This document shows positions 9,194-17,671 of a DNA stretch of 64,000 nucleotides, piece by piece. The DNA lies in the NCBI GenBank assembly GCA_958295495.1, contig OY282352.1, positions 62,001 to 126,000 on the forward strand, read 5' to 3'. Source of the DNA: an uncultured Latescibacterota bacterium. GTDB lineage: Bacteria; Latescibacterota; UBA2968; UBA8231. How positions within the stretch are numbered: the first letter of the stretch is position 1; every line of letters begins with the position of its first letter. Both the position numbers and the translations under genes were made by a program. The notes under the pieces were generated by a model. The model was not told the origin of the DNA. It saw only the letters and a program-made list of their open reading frames with translations, and did no database searches.

Positions 9194-9390
9194 AGGCTAT
9201 TCTCTTTCTTTGTTAGGACAATCGCATTAAAAATAACGCCCTCGTCATTACTATGAAAGATAGACGGTTCAGGCGGCCGGCAGGGTTGCGGTGTGGCCCA
9301 TCCCTTTGAGTTGGCGGACCGCCCGGCGGGTGCCGGCGATGGTCGGGCAGGTGGGTACAGGGCGAGGAAGGGCGGGCGTTCTGACCCAAG
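9194..9390. other. Intergenic stretch, no gene recognised
   Basis: Between the divergently transcribed GT4 gene (minus) and the membrane-protein gene (plus) lie 313 bases. This first part is partly GC-rich (9270-9385) and carries a short minus-strand open frame continuing to 9559, whose N-terminal part is only the low-complexity LSRLSRLSRL readout of the 9-bp repeat opposite. I do not recognise a protein in it. The second part (9391-9506) holds the predicted promoter, the palindrome and the ribosome site of the 9507 gene. Confidence 0.4.
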
Positions 9391-9420
9391 TTGACCTGCT
9401 GGGAATAGTTATGGTAGAAT
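9391..9420 (+). promoter_or_regulatory. Predicted sigma-70-type promoter for the 9507 gene
   Basis: TTGACC at 9391-9396 and TAGAAT at 9415-9420 are separated by 18 bases. Transcription would begin near 9427 and give a leader of about 80 bases that contains the 9467-9486 palindrome. The ribosome site AGGGGAAAG lies just before ATG 9507. This is a sequence match only. Confidence 0.45.
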
Positions 9421-9466
9421 AGGGCGGGATGTTATTATATAGCAATCCTACATCATTCGAGACTGG

Positions 9467-9486
9467 ATTCCCGCTTTCGCGGGAAT
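9467..9486. repeat. REP-like palindrome (ATTCCCGC-TTTC-GCGGGAAT)
   Basis: A perfect 8-bp inverted repeat, ATTCCCGC and GCGGGAAT, around the loop TTTC. With its flank (gactggattcccgc...) it resembles the dispersed palindromes seen intergenically in many bacteria, whose reverse translation reads SRESGNP. It sits in the predicted leader of the 9507 gene and could form an RNA hairpin about 20 bases ahead of the start codon. Confidence 0.6.
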
Positions 9487-9506
9487 AACTTCTTAGGGGA
9501 AAGCGT

Positions 9507-10892
9507 ATGCCCCCTCCCGCCGCAACGAGTCTTGACAACCTTGACAACCTTGACAACAAGGTTTCTGTCTTTGCTTACCTCTGTCTGTGTCTGAACGTAT
9601 TTTTCTTTAACTCTCTCATCACTGCCGACCCGGGGACATTCCATGCGCTGACCCGGGAAGACTACTGGGTGGAGAATCTCACCGTGGTCTGGTTTCTCCT
9701 ATCGGGCTTCCTGCTGTTCGTCACGGCTTGGATGGAGCGGAGCTTCTTCCGGCGCTGCGTCTATATTCTCGGCGGTATGGCGATGGTGTTTGCCGCCGGC
9801 GAAGAAATTAGTTGGGGGCAGCGCATCTTCGGGTTTGCGACGCCCGATTTCTTGATGCCCTTGAATGAGCAGAAAGAATTCAATGTCCACAATATCGCAA
9901 GTAAGACGTCCAACATTATCTACTTGAATGGCACGTTGATCCTGTGCATGGTAACCAGCGCGGCTTTCTTTTGCCGGAAAGACAGGCTCTTCGGGATTCC
10001 GCTGCCGTCAATCCTGCTGATGCTGGGCTTTCTGATACTACTTTCCTATGGATCAGCAGAGACTCTCAAAGAACTCTCAGGAGCGAACCTCAGAGAATAC
10101 GTAGCGGGCATGGTTGAGGTGAAGGGTTTGCTGCTGCTCTTTCTCATCTTCACGTTGCTTTCGGGGCAAGTCAAATTGATCGTTGCTTCCGCTGCAACTC
10201 TGGCGCTCGTTTTGGCTCTCACCGTGAACTGCCATAATGTGAACAGTAACGTCGGACTTGGAAGACTGTATGAGGTGCGCGAGTATCTGTTCGGCATCGG
10301 CTGCCTTTTCTATTCTTTGGAGTGCCTGCTGGCTCAGGGACGGTTCGCGGCAATCTCACGGGCGCCATTCAGCGGCCTGAAACTGTCGGGCAGACGGATT
10401 CCATTCTATCTGATGACCTGCTCTCTGGTCATTGCCGGCAGTATCGGGTTGATGGTTTTCCAGTATTTCAACGCCATGGCCAGAACTGCCGCCCTTGAGG
10501 AGGCATACCGGTCAATCACGGCCGGCGAGCCGGTCGTCCGCTCCAGTTTTGACGTCTATCTCATCGAGAACGAGTTGACCTACGTCAAGGAGCCATGCGT
10601 TCCGGCGGATACAAAGCCACGCTTCTTTTTGCACGTCATCCCCGCCGACGCCAATGACCTTCCCGCCGTCCGCAAGCAGTACGGTTTCGACAACCTTGAT
10701 TTTGGCTGGCGCAGTCCCTCGCGCCGTAGCTGGCACAGTGGCTGGCGCTTTGGCGGGAAATGTCTGATGACTAGGCCACTCCCGGATTACAAGATCACCA
10801 GTATCCGGACCGGCCAGTTCATACCCGACGATGGGTCGGTCTGGAGGGCCGAGTTCCCCGTTGGCGCGGTGGAGGGCGGACAAGGCCGCTGA
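9507..10892 (+). CDS. Polytopic membrane protein (EEISWGQRIFG type) with C-terminal RFFLHV module
   Basis: A 461-residue protein with about eight or nine membrane helices in residues 20-330. The conserved motif AAGEEISWGQRIFGF follows the third helix, near residues 93-107; I know it from uncharacterised membrane proteins but cannot assign a function. Residues 345-461 form a soluble tail containing RFFLHVIPADANDLP, KQYGFDNLDF and an IRTGQF segment, a module also found at the end of the 11180-13159 protein. ATG 9507 is preceded by AGGGGAAAGCGT. The codons for residues 8-17 consist of a 9-bp unit (ttgacaacc) repeated three times, coding LDN-LDN-LDN. It is an isolated plus-strand gene in a minus-strand cluster. 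Confidence 0.75.
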   Translation: MPPPAATSLDNLDNLDNKVSVFAYLCLCLNVFFFNSLITADPGTFHALTREDYWVENLTVVWFLLSGFLLFVTAWMERSFFRRCVYILGGMAMVFAAGEEISWGQRIFGFATPDFLMPLNEQKEFNVHNIASKTSNIIYLNGTLILCMVTSAAFFCRKDRLFGIPLPSILLMLGFLILLSYGSAETLKELSGANLREYVAGMVEVKGLLLLFLIFTLLSGQVKLIVASAATLALVLALTVNCHNVNSNVGLGRLYEVREYLFGIGCLFYSLECLLAQGRFAAISRAPFSGLKLSGRRIPFYLMTCSLVIAGSIGLMVFQYFNAMARTAALEEAYRSITAGEPVVRSSFDVYLIENELTYVKEPCVPADTKPRFFLHVIPADANDLPAVRKQYGFDNLDFGWRSPSRRSWHSGWRFGGKCLMTRPLPDYKITSIRTGQFIPDDGSVWRAEFPVGAVEGGQGR

Positions 10893-11024
10893 TCGCGTCC
10901 GGCACCCGCGCACATGAATGATGCACACGGCCAACCCACGACCACAGGAGAGCAACACACGTTGTCCAGCACGAGAAGGCACGGCGTCCCCCCCATCCAA
11001 CTTCTCGACCCGCGGCGGCCCGAC

Positions 11025-11078
11025 CTAAGCCAGCAGCCTACCATCAGGGGAAAAGGCCACAGGACCATTCCCTGAAAG
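11025..11078 (-). pseudogene. Possible WD40-repeat remnant
   Basis: In the 287-bp gap between 10892 and 11180, the minus strand reads LSGNGPVAFSPDGRLLA and then a stop. VAFSPDGRLLA is the classic WD40 strand signature. Nothing else of such a gene is clear on either side, so if real it is a small decayed piece. A chance match to a short motif cannot be excluded. Confidence 0.25.
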
Positions 11079-11179
11079 GGTGGCGGGCCGTAAAACAGGG
11101 GTTGCGTTGCTCGCCATCCAGATCCCCACTCTCGAAGCCTTCAGACGCCTGTTAGACGCCGACGAGTAGGCCCGTCGGG

Positions 11180-13159
11180 CTACTCATCGAAGCGGACCTC
11201 GCCTTCCCAGAGGTGTGTGTAGGAGCCGTCCTCGTTGACGAGGTACTGGCCGGTGCGGATGCCAGTGAAGTCGTAATCGGGAAGTTCGCGCACGGCTACG
11301 TCTCGATCGCGGTGCGGAATCCGGTAGTTGTCGAAACGGAAGTCGAGGTTGTCGAACTCATGCTGCTTTCTGTGGGCAGGAAGGTCGTCCACGTCAACCG
11401 GGGTGACGTGCAGGAAGAAGCGCATGTCGGTGACGCTGCTCGGCCCCACACTATCCTCGCCTTGGGGCCTGACGTAAATCAGCCTGTTCCCGCTACGATA
11501 CACATCAACATAGCCATCGCGACGGATTACCAGTTCGGATTGTCCGATCATCTCGTCTATCTGCGCTGAATAGCCGCTCCTGCGGTAGAGAAAAATATAC
11601 CTGTTTTCCGGCGTCAGCAGAGCGGGGAAGTCAACGCGTCGGCGCGAGACAAAAAAATTGTATGCGAAGATATCAGGCCACGCAGGCCACGAGCGTCCAA
11701 TCATCCTTCCTGCAAGATAATAATCCACCGCCCGCCCTCCTCCGGCAAACAGACGGTAGGATACGGAGACAAAAACGCTCTGTCCCGGCTCTACTATTGT
11801 CCTGATACGCTCAAAATCGGCAACGACCGCTTCCTGGAATTCGGACGCCTGCGGGTCGTGACCAACGCGCCCCATCTCGAAGCTGGAAAGAACGAAGACC
11901 AGCAGCGCGGCAGCGGAGAGACCGACTATAAGACGGCCGCCGAATAACCGGGGCAGGCGCGACAGCCCCATTGCAAAGAGAACCAACGGAACGCCGATAT
12001 AGAAGACGCTCTCAAAATCATGGAGGGCGGTAGTATGGCGCATCGGCAATGCCCAGCAGAAGCCGGCGCTCACCAAGGTTGCCAGCAGCATCTTCTGGCG
12101 GACAAACAGCAGCCCAATGACGGCGACGCCTGACGCCAACGCGCCGATAAGCATGTTGAGGTAGTCCTTGTCCTCATAGATATAGTAGTTGTCAAACGGA
12201 CTGACATAGAACGGCAGCGTCGCTCGGGCGATACGGTAGAATTGATTCTCCAGGAAGTTCCCCCATTCCAGACGCTCGGCGTAGTGCTCATTGAACTCGT
12301 CATCCGCTCCAAAGCGATACGTCATGGACTTCACCGTAGGCAGTTCCGTCAGCGGGACCTGACCGTCAAACGCCCGGTATTCGTTGCCGAGGTTGAAGGA
12401 TAGCACCGCCATGCCAAAAAGCAGGGTGCCGACGCCCAGCGTCAGGTAGCGCTGAACAGCAGCGCGGCGGCGCAGCACTTGATTTTGACCTGCCAAACTC
12501 GGAGGGGCAGATAGCCGGCGCGCCCGGTTCAGGTCGCTCGCCATACCCAAGACAATAAACGGCAGCAACAGCGCATAGACGTGCCAGCCCAACAGCAGCG
12601 CCGCGCACGCCTTGAGGATCAACTGCCGGAAGCGGCCCTCCTCGACAAAGAGAACCATGCCGTGAAAGGTCAGCAGCACGCCGAAAAGGGAGAGCCCATT
12701 TTCGGTAGCGACCATATCGTTGTAATACAGCAAATAGTACGACGAGAACGCCAGCAGAGAGGCCGTTAAGGCAATCCAGCGGTCGGCGGTCAGCCGGCAG
12801 AGGGACAGGTAGGCCAGCACCGCGCTGCCGGCATAAAAGAGCAGAAACACCAGGCGGGCGGCATAGATTTGCGCCGAAAAGTCGTTCCCGAATGGCAGTA
12901 TGGCCAGTTTGATCAGCGCATAACCGCCAAAAGGGGTGCCGTCTTTATCCAGGGTTTGATGATAGAACAACAGGAAGTTGTGTTCGGGGGATAAATTCGC
13001 GGCCACCGCCAAGCACCACGCCGATCCTGCATTGTGGAGCCCGGGCCGGTAGAATTGCCCCCGGTCGTTGCCGAACAGGAACACCGTTGACAGCACCAAC
13101 AGGAGTAGCAGCAGCGGCAAACGACGGGCGGAACGAAGATTGACCTTCTTGCCGCTCAT
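11180..13159 (-). CDS. Multi-spanning membrane protein, possible GT-C glycosyltransferase, with C-terminal RFFLHV module
   Basis: A 659-residue protein. Residues 13-445 alternate hydrophobic helices (about ten or more) with periplasmic loops, a layout like GT39/ArnT-type GT-C transferases that use lipid-linked sugar donors; I see no decisive catalytic motif, so this is tentative. Residues 445-560 resemble a periplasmic domain. Residues 575-659 contain RFFLHVTPVDVDDLP, EFDNLDFRF and FTGIRTGQYL, matching the C-terminus of the 9507-10892 protein. The ATG at 13159 overlaps the stop of the upstream GtrB-like gene (ATGA), which suggests that the polyprenyl-sugar made by that enzyme could feed this one. 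Short arginine-rich N-terminus before the first helix. Confidence 0.7.
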   Translation of the reverse strand: MSGKKVNLRSARRLPLLLLLLVLSTVFLFGNDRGQFYRPGLHNAGSAWCLAVAANLSPEHNFLLFYHQTLDKDGTPFGGYALIKLAILPFGNDFSAQIYAARLVFLLFYAGSAVLAYLSLCRLTADRWIALTASLLAFSSYYLLYYNDMVATENGLSLFGVLLTFHGMVLFVEEGRFRQLILKACAALLLGWHVYALLLPFIVLGMASDLNRARRLSAPPSLAGQNQVLRRRAAVQRYLTLGVGTLLFGMAVLSFNLGNEYRAFDGQVPLTELPTVKSMTYRFGADDEFNEHYAERLEWGNFLENQFYRIARATLPFYVSPFDNYYIYEDKDYLNMLIGALASGVAVIGLLFVRQKMLLATLVSAGFCWALPMRHTTALHDFESVFYIGVPLVLFAMGLSRLPRLFGGRLIVGLSAAALLVFVLSSFEMGRVGHDPQASEFQEAVVADFERIRTIVEPGQSVFVSVSYRLFAGGGRAVDYYLAGRMIGRSWPAWPDIFAYNFFVSRRRVDFPALLTPENRYIFLYRRSGYSAQIDEMIGQSELVIRRDGYVDVYRSGNRLIYVRPQGEDSVGPSSVTDMRFFLHVTPVDVDDLPAHRKQHEFDNLDFRFDNYRIPHRDRDVAVRELPDYDFTGIRTGQYLVNEDGSYTHLWEGEVRFDE

Positions 13160-14202
13160 TCCGTCGTCTCCTCCTGCACCGCCCGCCGGCTAGTGGGCGG
13201 GAACCCCAGCCGCTCCTCGACCAGATAGAGCGGCCGGTGCTTCACCTCGCCGTAGATGCGCCCCACGTACTCGCCGAGGAGGCCGAGCATCAGAAGCTGT
13301 ACACCGCCGAGAAACAGGACGGCGATGAGCAGCGACGTCCAGCCGGAGACCCAAGCGGCGGTACAGAGGCGCAGGACGAGGGCATAGACGATGCCCGACA
13401 GAGCCAGCCCGGCGGCCAGCAGGCCGAGCCAAGTCGCCAGGCGCAGCGGCAGGAGGGAGAACGACACAAGGCCGTCGGTGGCCAAGCGCAGCATGTTCCT
13501 GAGCGGCCACCCGGTTTCCCCTGCCACCCGGGCTGCCCGCCGGTAGGGGACCGGCTCCTGGCGAAAGCCAAGCCAAGCCACCATGCCGCGCACGAAGCGG
13601 TCGCGTTCCGGCATGGCGAGGAAGGCGTTGACCACCGCGCGGTCCATGAGCCGGAAGTCGCCGGTATCGAGCGGAATGGAGATGTCGGTGAGGCGGGCGA
13701 GGAGGCGGTAGAAGGCGCTGGCTGTCCAGCGCTTGAACCGCGTCTCGCCCTCGCGTTTGGTCCGCACGCCGTAGGCCACGTCGGCCCCTTTCCGCCAGCG
13801 GTCCAGCATCTCGGGGATGACCTCGGGCGGGTCTTGCAGGTCGGCGTCAATGACGACGACGGCATCGCCGGCCGCGCACTGCAAGCCGGCGGTGACGGCC
13901 ATCTGCTGGCCGAAATTGCGCGACAGGGCGAGGACCCGCACCCGCGCATCGGCGTGCTGGAGTTCCCGCAGGACATTCAGCGTCGCATCGCGGCTGCCGT
14001 CGTCAATGTAAACGAGTTCAAAATCGAGGTCGGGGACTGCTTCTAGGGTGGCGACGAGGCGGCGATGGGTCTCGCGGAGGATCGCTTCCTCGTTGAAGCA
14101 GGGGACGACGACCGACAAGAGCACGGGGCCCTGCGTATTACTTCTGCTCTCTCCTGCTATTCGCCGCCCAAGATAGTCATCTTCAATCAACGGTTGTCCC
14201 AT
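13156..14202 (-). CDS. GtrB-like polyprenyl-phosphate glycosyltransferase (GT2)
   Basis: A 348-residue GT2 enzyme of the bactoprenol glucosyltransferase/dolichol-phosphate mannosyltransferase type. Residues 28-250 hold the GT-A domain: LSVVVPCFNEE, YIDDGSRDAT, LSRNFGQQMAVTAGL and the metal-binding DADLQDPPEVI, then DTGDFRLMDR. Two C-terminal membrane helices (about 255-280 and 290-315) precede LLGEYVGRIYGEVKHRPLY, a family hallmark. It should transfer a sugar to undecaprenyl phosphate at the inner face of the membrane. The start at 14202 overlaps the last 20 bases of the radical-SAM gene, and its stop overlaps the start of the 11180-13159 membrane protein, so the three are one operon. Confidence 0.92.
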   Translation of the reverse strand: MGQPLIEDDYLGRRIAGESRSNTQGPVLLSVVVPCFNEEAILRETHRRLVATLEAVPDLDFELVYIDDGSRDATLNVLRELQHADARVRVLALSRNFGQQMAVTAGLQCAAGDAVVVIDADLQDPPEVIPEMLDRWRKGADVAYGVRTKREGETRFKRWTASAFYRLLARLTDISIPLDTGDFRLMDRAVVNAFLAMPERDRFVRGMVAWLGFRQEPVPYRRAARVAGETGWPLRNMLRLATDGLVSFSLLPLRLATWLGLLAAGLALSGIVYALVLRLCTAAWVSGWTSLLIAVLFLGGVQLLMLGLLGEYVGRIYGEVKHRPLYLVEERLGFPPTSRRAVQEETTE

Positions 14203-15769
14203 GGCCGTCAGTACGCTTCTTGGGCAGGCGATGTCTGAAGACGCGCTCGAAATACCACGCCATGCGCGTACGGAGGAAATACAACAGCATAAAACGCATC
14301 CGATAGAAGTCGCGGTGGAGGAACATCAGGGCTATCCTGCGCCACCGAGCGCGGTTGTTTTTGCGCTCGACAAGTGATGCCGTCTCCTTGACAAGTTCCT
14401 TGAAACGCTCCGGCGGGATAAAGGCGGTAAAGCAATTTTCCGGGCTATGATGGTTGTAAATCGTGATGTCAAAGTCGTCATCTACCACCCCAAGATCCTT
14501 GCATACTTGGAATAGTTCGGAGCCTGGATAGGGCGTGAAAATGCTCAGCATGATCGTATCGGTGTTGATCCGTTCAATGGCTGTCAGCGTGTCCTGCAGC
14601 GTCTCTTCCGTTTCCTCTGGAAAACCAACCATGAAGAACGTACCCACTTCGATACCCGCCCGCCGACAGATGTCCACCGCCGCGTATGCCTTCTCGATGG
14701 TGTGCCCCTTCTTCACGCTGCGCAATATCTGATTGTTTCCAGACTCAATGCCGATGTTGATACTCACGCAACCAGAGCGGCGCATGTATTCGACCGACTG
14801 CTCCTTGACGACGCCAACCGTCATCTCGCAGCCCCATTTAAGCCCGCGGCACTTGGTTTCGATCAAACCACACAAATCCTTGATATAGCGCGGGTTGATG
14901 CCGAAAGTGTCGTCGTCAAAATAGACGTACTTGACGCCCCGGTCCATCAATGCCCTGAGTTCGCTCGCGACGTTATCTGGTGATCGCCAGCGGGTCTTTT
15001 GCGTCCAGATAGCTTTCGACTCGCAGAACGTGCAACTATAAGGGCAGCCACGGGCCGAGAAGACGCACCTGAAAGCTTCGGCCGGATAGCTTTCGTAGTC
15101 TCGCAGAGCTCGCGGCGCGACTTCCACTGGAAAGGGCAACTCGTCGAGGTCGGGCATGTTGGCACGCGGCGGCGTGAACACCACGCGATTTTTACGACGG
15201 TAGGCGAGCCCCGCCACATCGCTCAACGCCGCGCCGCTTTGCCGGGCTTTGAGCAGTTCGACCAGCGTCATCTCCCCTTCGCCCAACACCGCCACGTCGA
15301 TATACGGGCAATCCAACGCCGTCTTAGTGGACAACGTAGCATGGGGACCGCCCAAGACGACCAGCGTGTTGGGATCGTGCTCCTTGGCGATGCGCGCGAC
15401 CCGTATCGCGGAAGGGAAGTTTTGGGTCTTGGAACTTAGGCCGACGACGTCCGGGTCAAACTCCGTTATGGCCGACCGTATTTCTGCCCAGATAGGTGCC
15501 GTCGGATCTGCCAACGTCCGCAGGTAACGGTCCATACCTTCTTTGATGCGGGTCACGTTGTCGAGTGTGATAGCTCTCTTTTGCGGATTGAAATCGGCGT
15601 TATAGGCTTGAACCTCCCAATCCGTCCACTTCAAGACCGCACCCGAGAGATAGCCAAGTGCCAGCGGGAATTTTACCAGTGAGGCATTGTCGTGGTAGAG
15701 ACGCTTGAAGGGCGGGTCAATTATCATGATCCGCCTTTGGGGGGCAAGAGGTGCTTTGGATAGCTGCAT
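14183..15769 (-). CDS. B12-binding-domain radical SAM protein
   Basis: A 528-residue protein. Residues 13-175 are a cobalamin-binding-type domain (RIMIIDPPF, VVLGGPHATLS, VAVLGEGEMTLVEL). The radical SAM core begins at residue 234 with the cluster motif CPYSCTFC (Cys242, Cys246, Cys249), followed by VYFDDDTFGINPRYI, NIGIESGNNQILRSVKKG and GTFFMVGFPEETEET. The substrate cannot be told; such enzymes often methylate or rearrange unactivated carbons in lipids, hopanoids or sugars. The ATG at 15769 has a good ribosome site (AGGAG). First gene of the 15769-to-11180 operon, which suggests a substrate in surface glycan or its lipid carrier (inference). Confidence 0.9.
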   Translation of the reverse strand: MQLSKAPLAPQRRIMIIDPPFKRLYHDNASLVKFPLALGYLSGAVLKWTDWEVQAYNADFNPQKRAITLDNVTRIKEGMDRYLRTLADPTAPIWAEIRSAITEFDPDVVGLSSKTQNFPSAIRVARIAKEHDPNTLVVLGGPHATLSTKTALDCPYIDVAVLGEGEMTLVELLKARQSGAALSDVAGLAYRRKNRVVFTPPRANMPDLDELPFPVEVAPRALRDYESYPAEAFRCVFSARGCPYSCTFCESKAIWTQKTRWRSPDNVASELRALMDRGVKYVYFDDDTFGINPRYIKDLCGLIETKCRGLKWGCEMTVGVVKEQSVEYMRRSGCVSINIGIESGNNQILRSVKKGHTIEKAYAAVDICRRAGIEVGTFFMVGFPEETEETLQDTLTAIERINTDTIMLSIFTPYPGSELFQVCKDLGVVDDDFDITIYNHHSPENCFTAFIPPERFKELVKETASLVERKNNRARWRRIALMFLHRDFYRMRFMLLYFLRTRMAWYFERVFRHRLPKKRTDGHGTTVD

Positions 15770-15816
15770 TTTTGTAACTCCTGTATCAAACTAGGCTATG
15801 GCACATCTTCCGTTTA

Positions 15817-16647
15817 TCAATCTCTCGCCAAGATGGCAAGACTCGACCCGCCTGTAGCCGTTGGATAGGGCAAAGCGACCAGCCCGACGCCCTCCCGGTG
15901 CAGACGGCGCACGGCAAGCCAAGCACCTGGTAACGCGATGCCGCCCGCCCCCAGAGGTTTTCCGTCCGGAAAGTAGGAGTTCATCAACAGGTGCCCGCCC
16001 GGACGCAGTGCTGTGAGCACCAGCGGGATGTCTTGGTAAACCACGTCCGCGGAGGCCCCGTGATCCACGAAGATGAAATCGAACTCCGCTTCGCGTCCAA
16101 CAAGATAGTTGAGGGACGAGGCGACGACAAATTCGACCAAGTCGGCGCAGTTCAGCCGCGCCAGCATCTCATAGGGCGGCGTGGAGAGGCAGTATCGTTT
16201 TGCCTCGGCCACGGGAGGATTGTTGACGTCAAACAAGTCCACGGTAATTAGCTGGGGCGCGGCGTTTCCATTCCGGTACTCCCGCATCGCCATTGCGATG
16301 TGCAGGGTGGATGCGCCCCTGTTGGTGCCGATTTCCAAAACCGAGCGCGGCTGAAAATGGCGAATCAGGCCGTAAATTGCCCGGCGTTCTTCGCGGCCGA
16401 TGGAGTGGCTGCCCGGCACGTCTGGGAGGACTTTATCAATGGCACTTCTCGCTCTTTTATATCCGGCGGCAATGTCGTCGTCCCCGAGCATCTCCGGGAA
16501 CGAAATTTCCGCCGCCCGCGGAAGCGAGTCGAGGTTCACCGCTATTGCCGGTACGCGGTTGAGCCGCCGGGTGTGGACCGCCCGGCGAAGCGCGTTATAT
16601 ACCCGCGCCGGGAGGAGCCGGCGGACCATCCTCTTCATCGTTCTCAT
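15817..16647 (-). CDS. Class I SAM-dependent methyltransferase (Methyltransf_24-like)
   Basis: A 276-residue protein. The SAM-binding motif VLEIGTNRGASTLHIAMAM lies near residues 100-118, then LITVDLFDV (motif II region), FDFIFVDHGASADVVYQDI (about 190-208, with the acidic D of motif IV) and ALRPGGHLLMNSYFPDGKP. This pattern is typical of methyltransferases and TylF-like enzymes of polysaccharide loci; the acceptor is unknown. ATG at 16647 with a weak GGGAAA ribosome site; a further ATG lies three codons in. It sits between the ExoA-like GT2 gene and the radical SAM gene, all minus, with gaps of about 50 bases, so it may share their transcript. Confidence 0.85.
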   Translation of the reverse strand: MRTMKRMVRRLLPARVYNALRRAVHTRRLNRVPAIAVNLDSLPRAAEISFPEMLGDDDIAAGYKRARSAIDKVLPDVPGSHSIGREERRAIYGLIRHFQPRSVLEIGTNRGASTLHIAMAMREYRNGNAAPQLITVDLFDVNNPPVAEAKRYCLSTPPYEMLARLNCADLVEFVVASSLNYLVGREAEFDFIFVDHGASADVVYQDIPLVLTALRPGGHLLMNSYFPDGKPLGAGGIALPGAWLAVRRLHREGVGLVALPYPTATGGSSLAILARD

Positions 16648-16699
16648 CTGTGTTTCCCAGTGAAAGGCCTTATACAGGTAGTATTAGCCCTCCGGGACC

Positions 16700-17671
16700 T
16701 CACCGCCCTTCCCGCGGCAGAAAAAAACCGAGGCCCCAGTTCAGATGCATGGTCGCGAGGACCAGCGGGAGGAGGAGCGCGGCGAGCGTACGGCGACGGA
16801 TGCCGACCACCAGCGATCCAACCGTCAGGGTGAGGACATAGGCGAGCGGCATCGCCACCGCCCACGCACTTCCAGCGAGGGTTAGGCAGGCCGAGGCTGC
16901 CAAGCCCAGCACCAGCAGCGGAGCGGCGGTCTGTCGGAACCGCAGCGAGCGCGGATGCCGCCGCAACACCGCGGCCTTCATCCGGCCATAGTTGAAATAC
17001 TGCCGGGCGAGGGCGCGCAGCGTACTGCGGGGTCGGTATAGGACTGCGAGCATCGGATCGAACCACACTGTCTCCCCGCGTTGCCGCAGCCGATAGTTGA
17101 CTTCGTAGTCTTCGTTGCCGAACAGGGTGGCGTCGTATCCGCCCACCGCGTCCAAGGCCGCGCGCTGGAACACCCCCAGATAGACGGTGTCGGTAGGCCC
17201 CGCAGGGCCGCCGAGCCGGTAGCGTGGATAACCCGCCCCCAAGGGCGTGGTCATCGCCATCGCCACGGTCCGCTCGAAGAAGGTGGTCCCAACCGGCTGC
17301 TGCCGGCCGCCGACATTCGCCGCCCCGGTGCGCGCCAGCGTTTCGATGGCTCGCCGCAGGTAGCCCGGCTGGAACATCGTATGGGCGTCGCAGCGCACGA
17401 TGACCGCTCCGGTTGCTACTTGCATCGCCGCAACAAGGCCGGGGACGAGAAGCTGGTCCGGGTTGGGAATCAGCCGCACCGACGGGTACCGCTGTCGAAC
17501 CATCTCGGCGATAGCGGGGGTGTCGGAGCCGTCGGCGACGAGCACCTCTACCGAACCCGCATAATCCTGGGACAGCACCGAGTCGAGGGCTGCCGCAAGG
17601 GTCGCTTCTGCGTTGCGGGCCGGGATGATGACCGATACCGAGGGAAGCGGCTCTGAAGGACATGCAGTCAT
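16700..17671 (-). CDS. ExoA-like family 2 glycosyltransferase with C-terminal membrane helices
   Basis: A 323-residue GT2 enzyme. The catalytic domain shows SVSVIIPARNAEATL, VLVADGSDTPAI, VRCDAHTMFQPGYL (DxH in place of DxD) and GYDATLFGNEDYEVNYRLR (ED motif), ending near residue 230 with YFNYGRMKA, a feature of succinoglycan ExoA-type transferases. Residues 245-315 hold three or four membrane helices. It should add a sugar to a lipid-linked glycan at the cytoplasmic side. Its ATG at 17671 overlaps the stop of the GT4 gene 17668-18720. A decayed copy of its 3' end is present at 20328-20417. Confidence 0.9.
   Translation of the reverse strand: MTACPSEPLPSVSVIIPARNAEATLAAALDSVLSQDYAGSVEVLVADGSDTPAIAEMVRQRYPSVRLIPNPDQLLVPGLVAAMQVATGAVIVRCDAHTMFQPGYLRRAIETLARTGAANVGGRQQPVGTTFFERTVAMAMTTPLGAGYPRYRLGGPAGPTDTVYLGVFQRAALDAVGGYDATLFGNEDYEVNYRLRQRGETVWFDPMLAVLYRPRSTLRALARQYFNYGRMKAAVLRRHPRSLRFRQTAAPLLVLGLAASACLTLAGSAWAVAMPLAYVLTLTVGSLVVGIRRRTLAALLLPLVLATMHLNWGLGFFLPREGR

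Noticed and set aside
9269..9559. Minus-strand 96-codon frame across the promoter of the 9507 gene
   Set aside because: It reads the 9-bp repeat and the palindrome (LSRLSRLSRL, SRESGNP) and has no recognisable domain.
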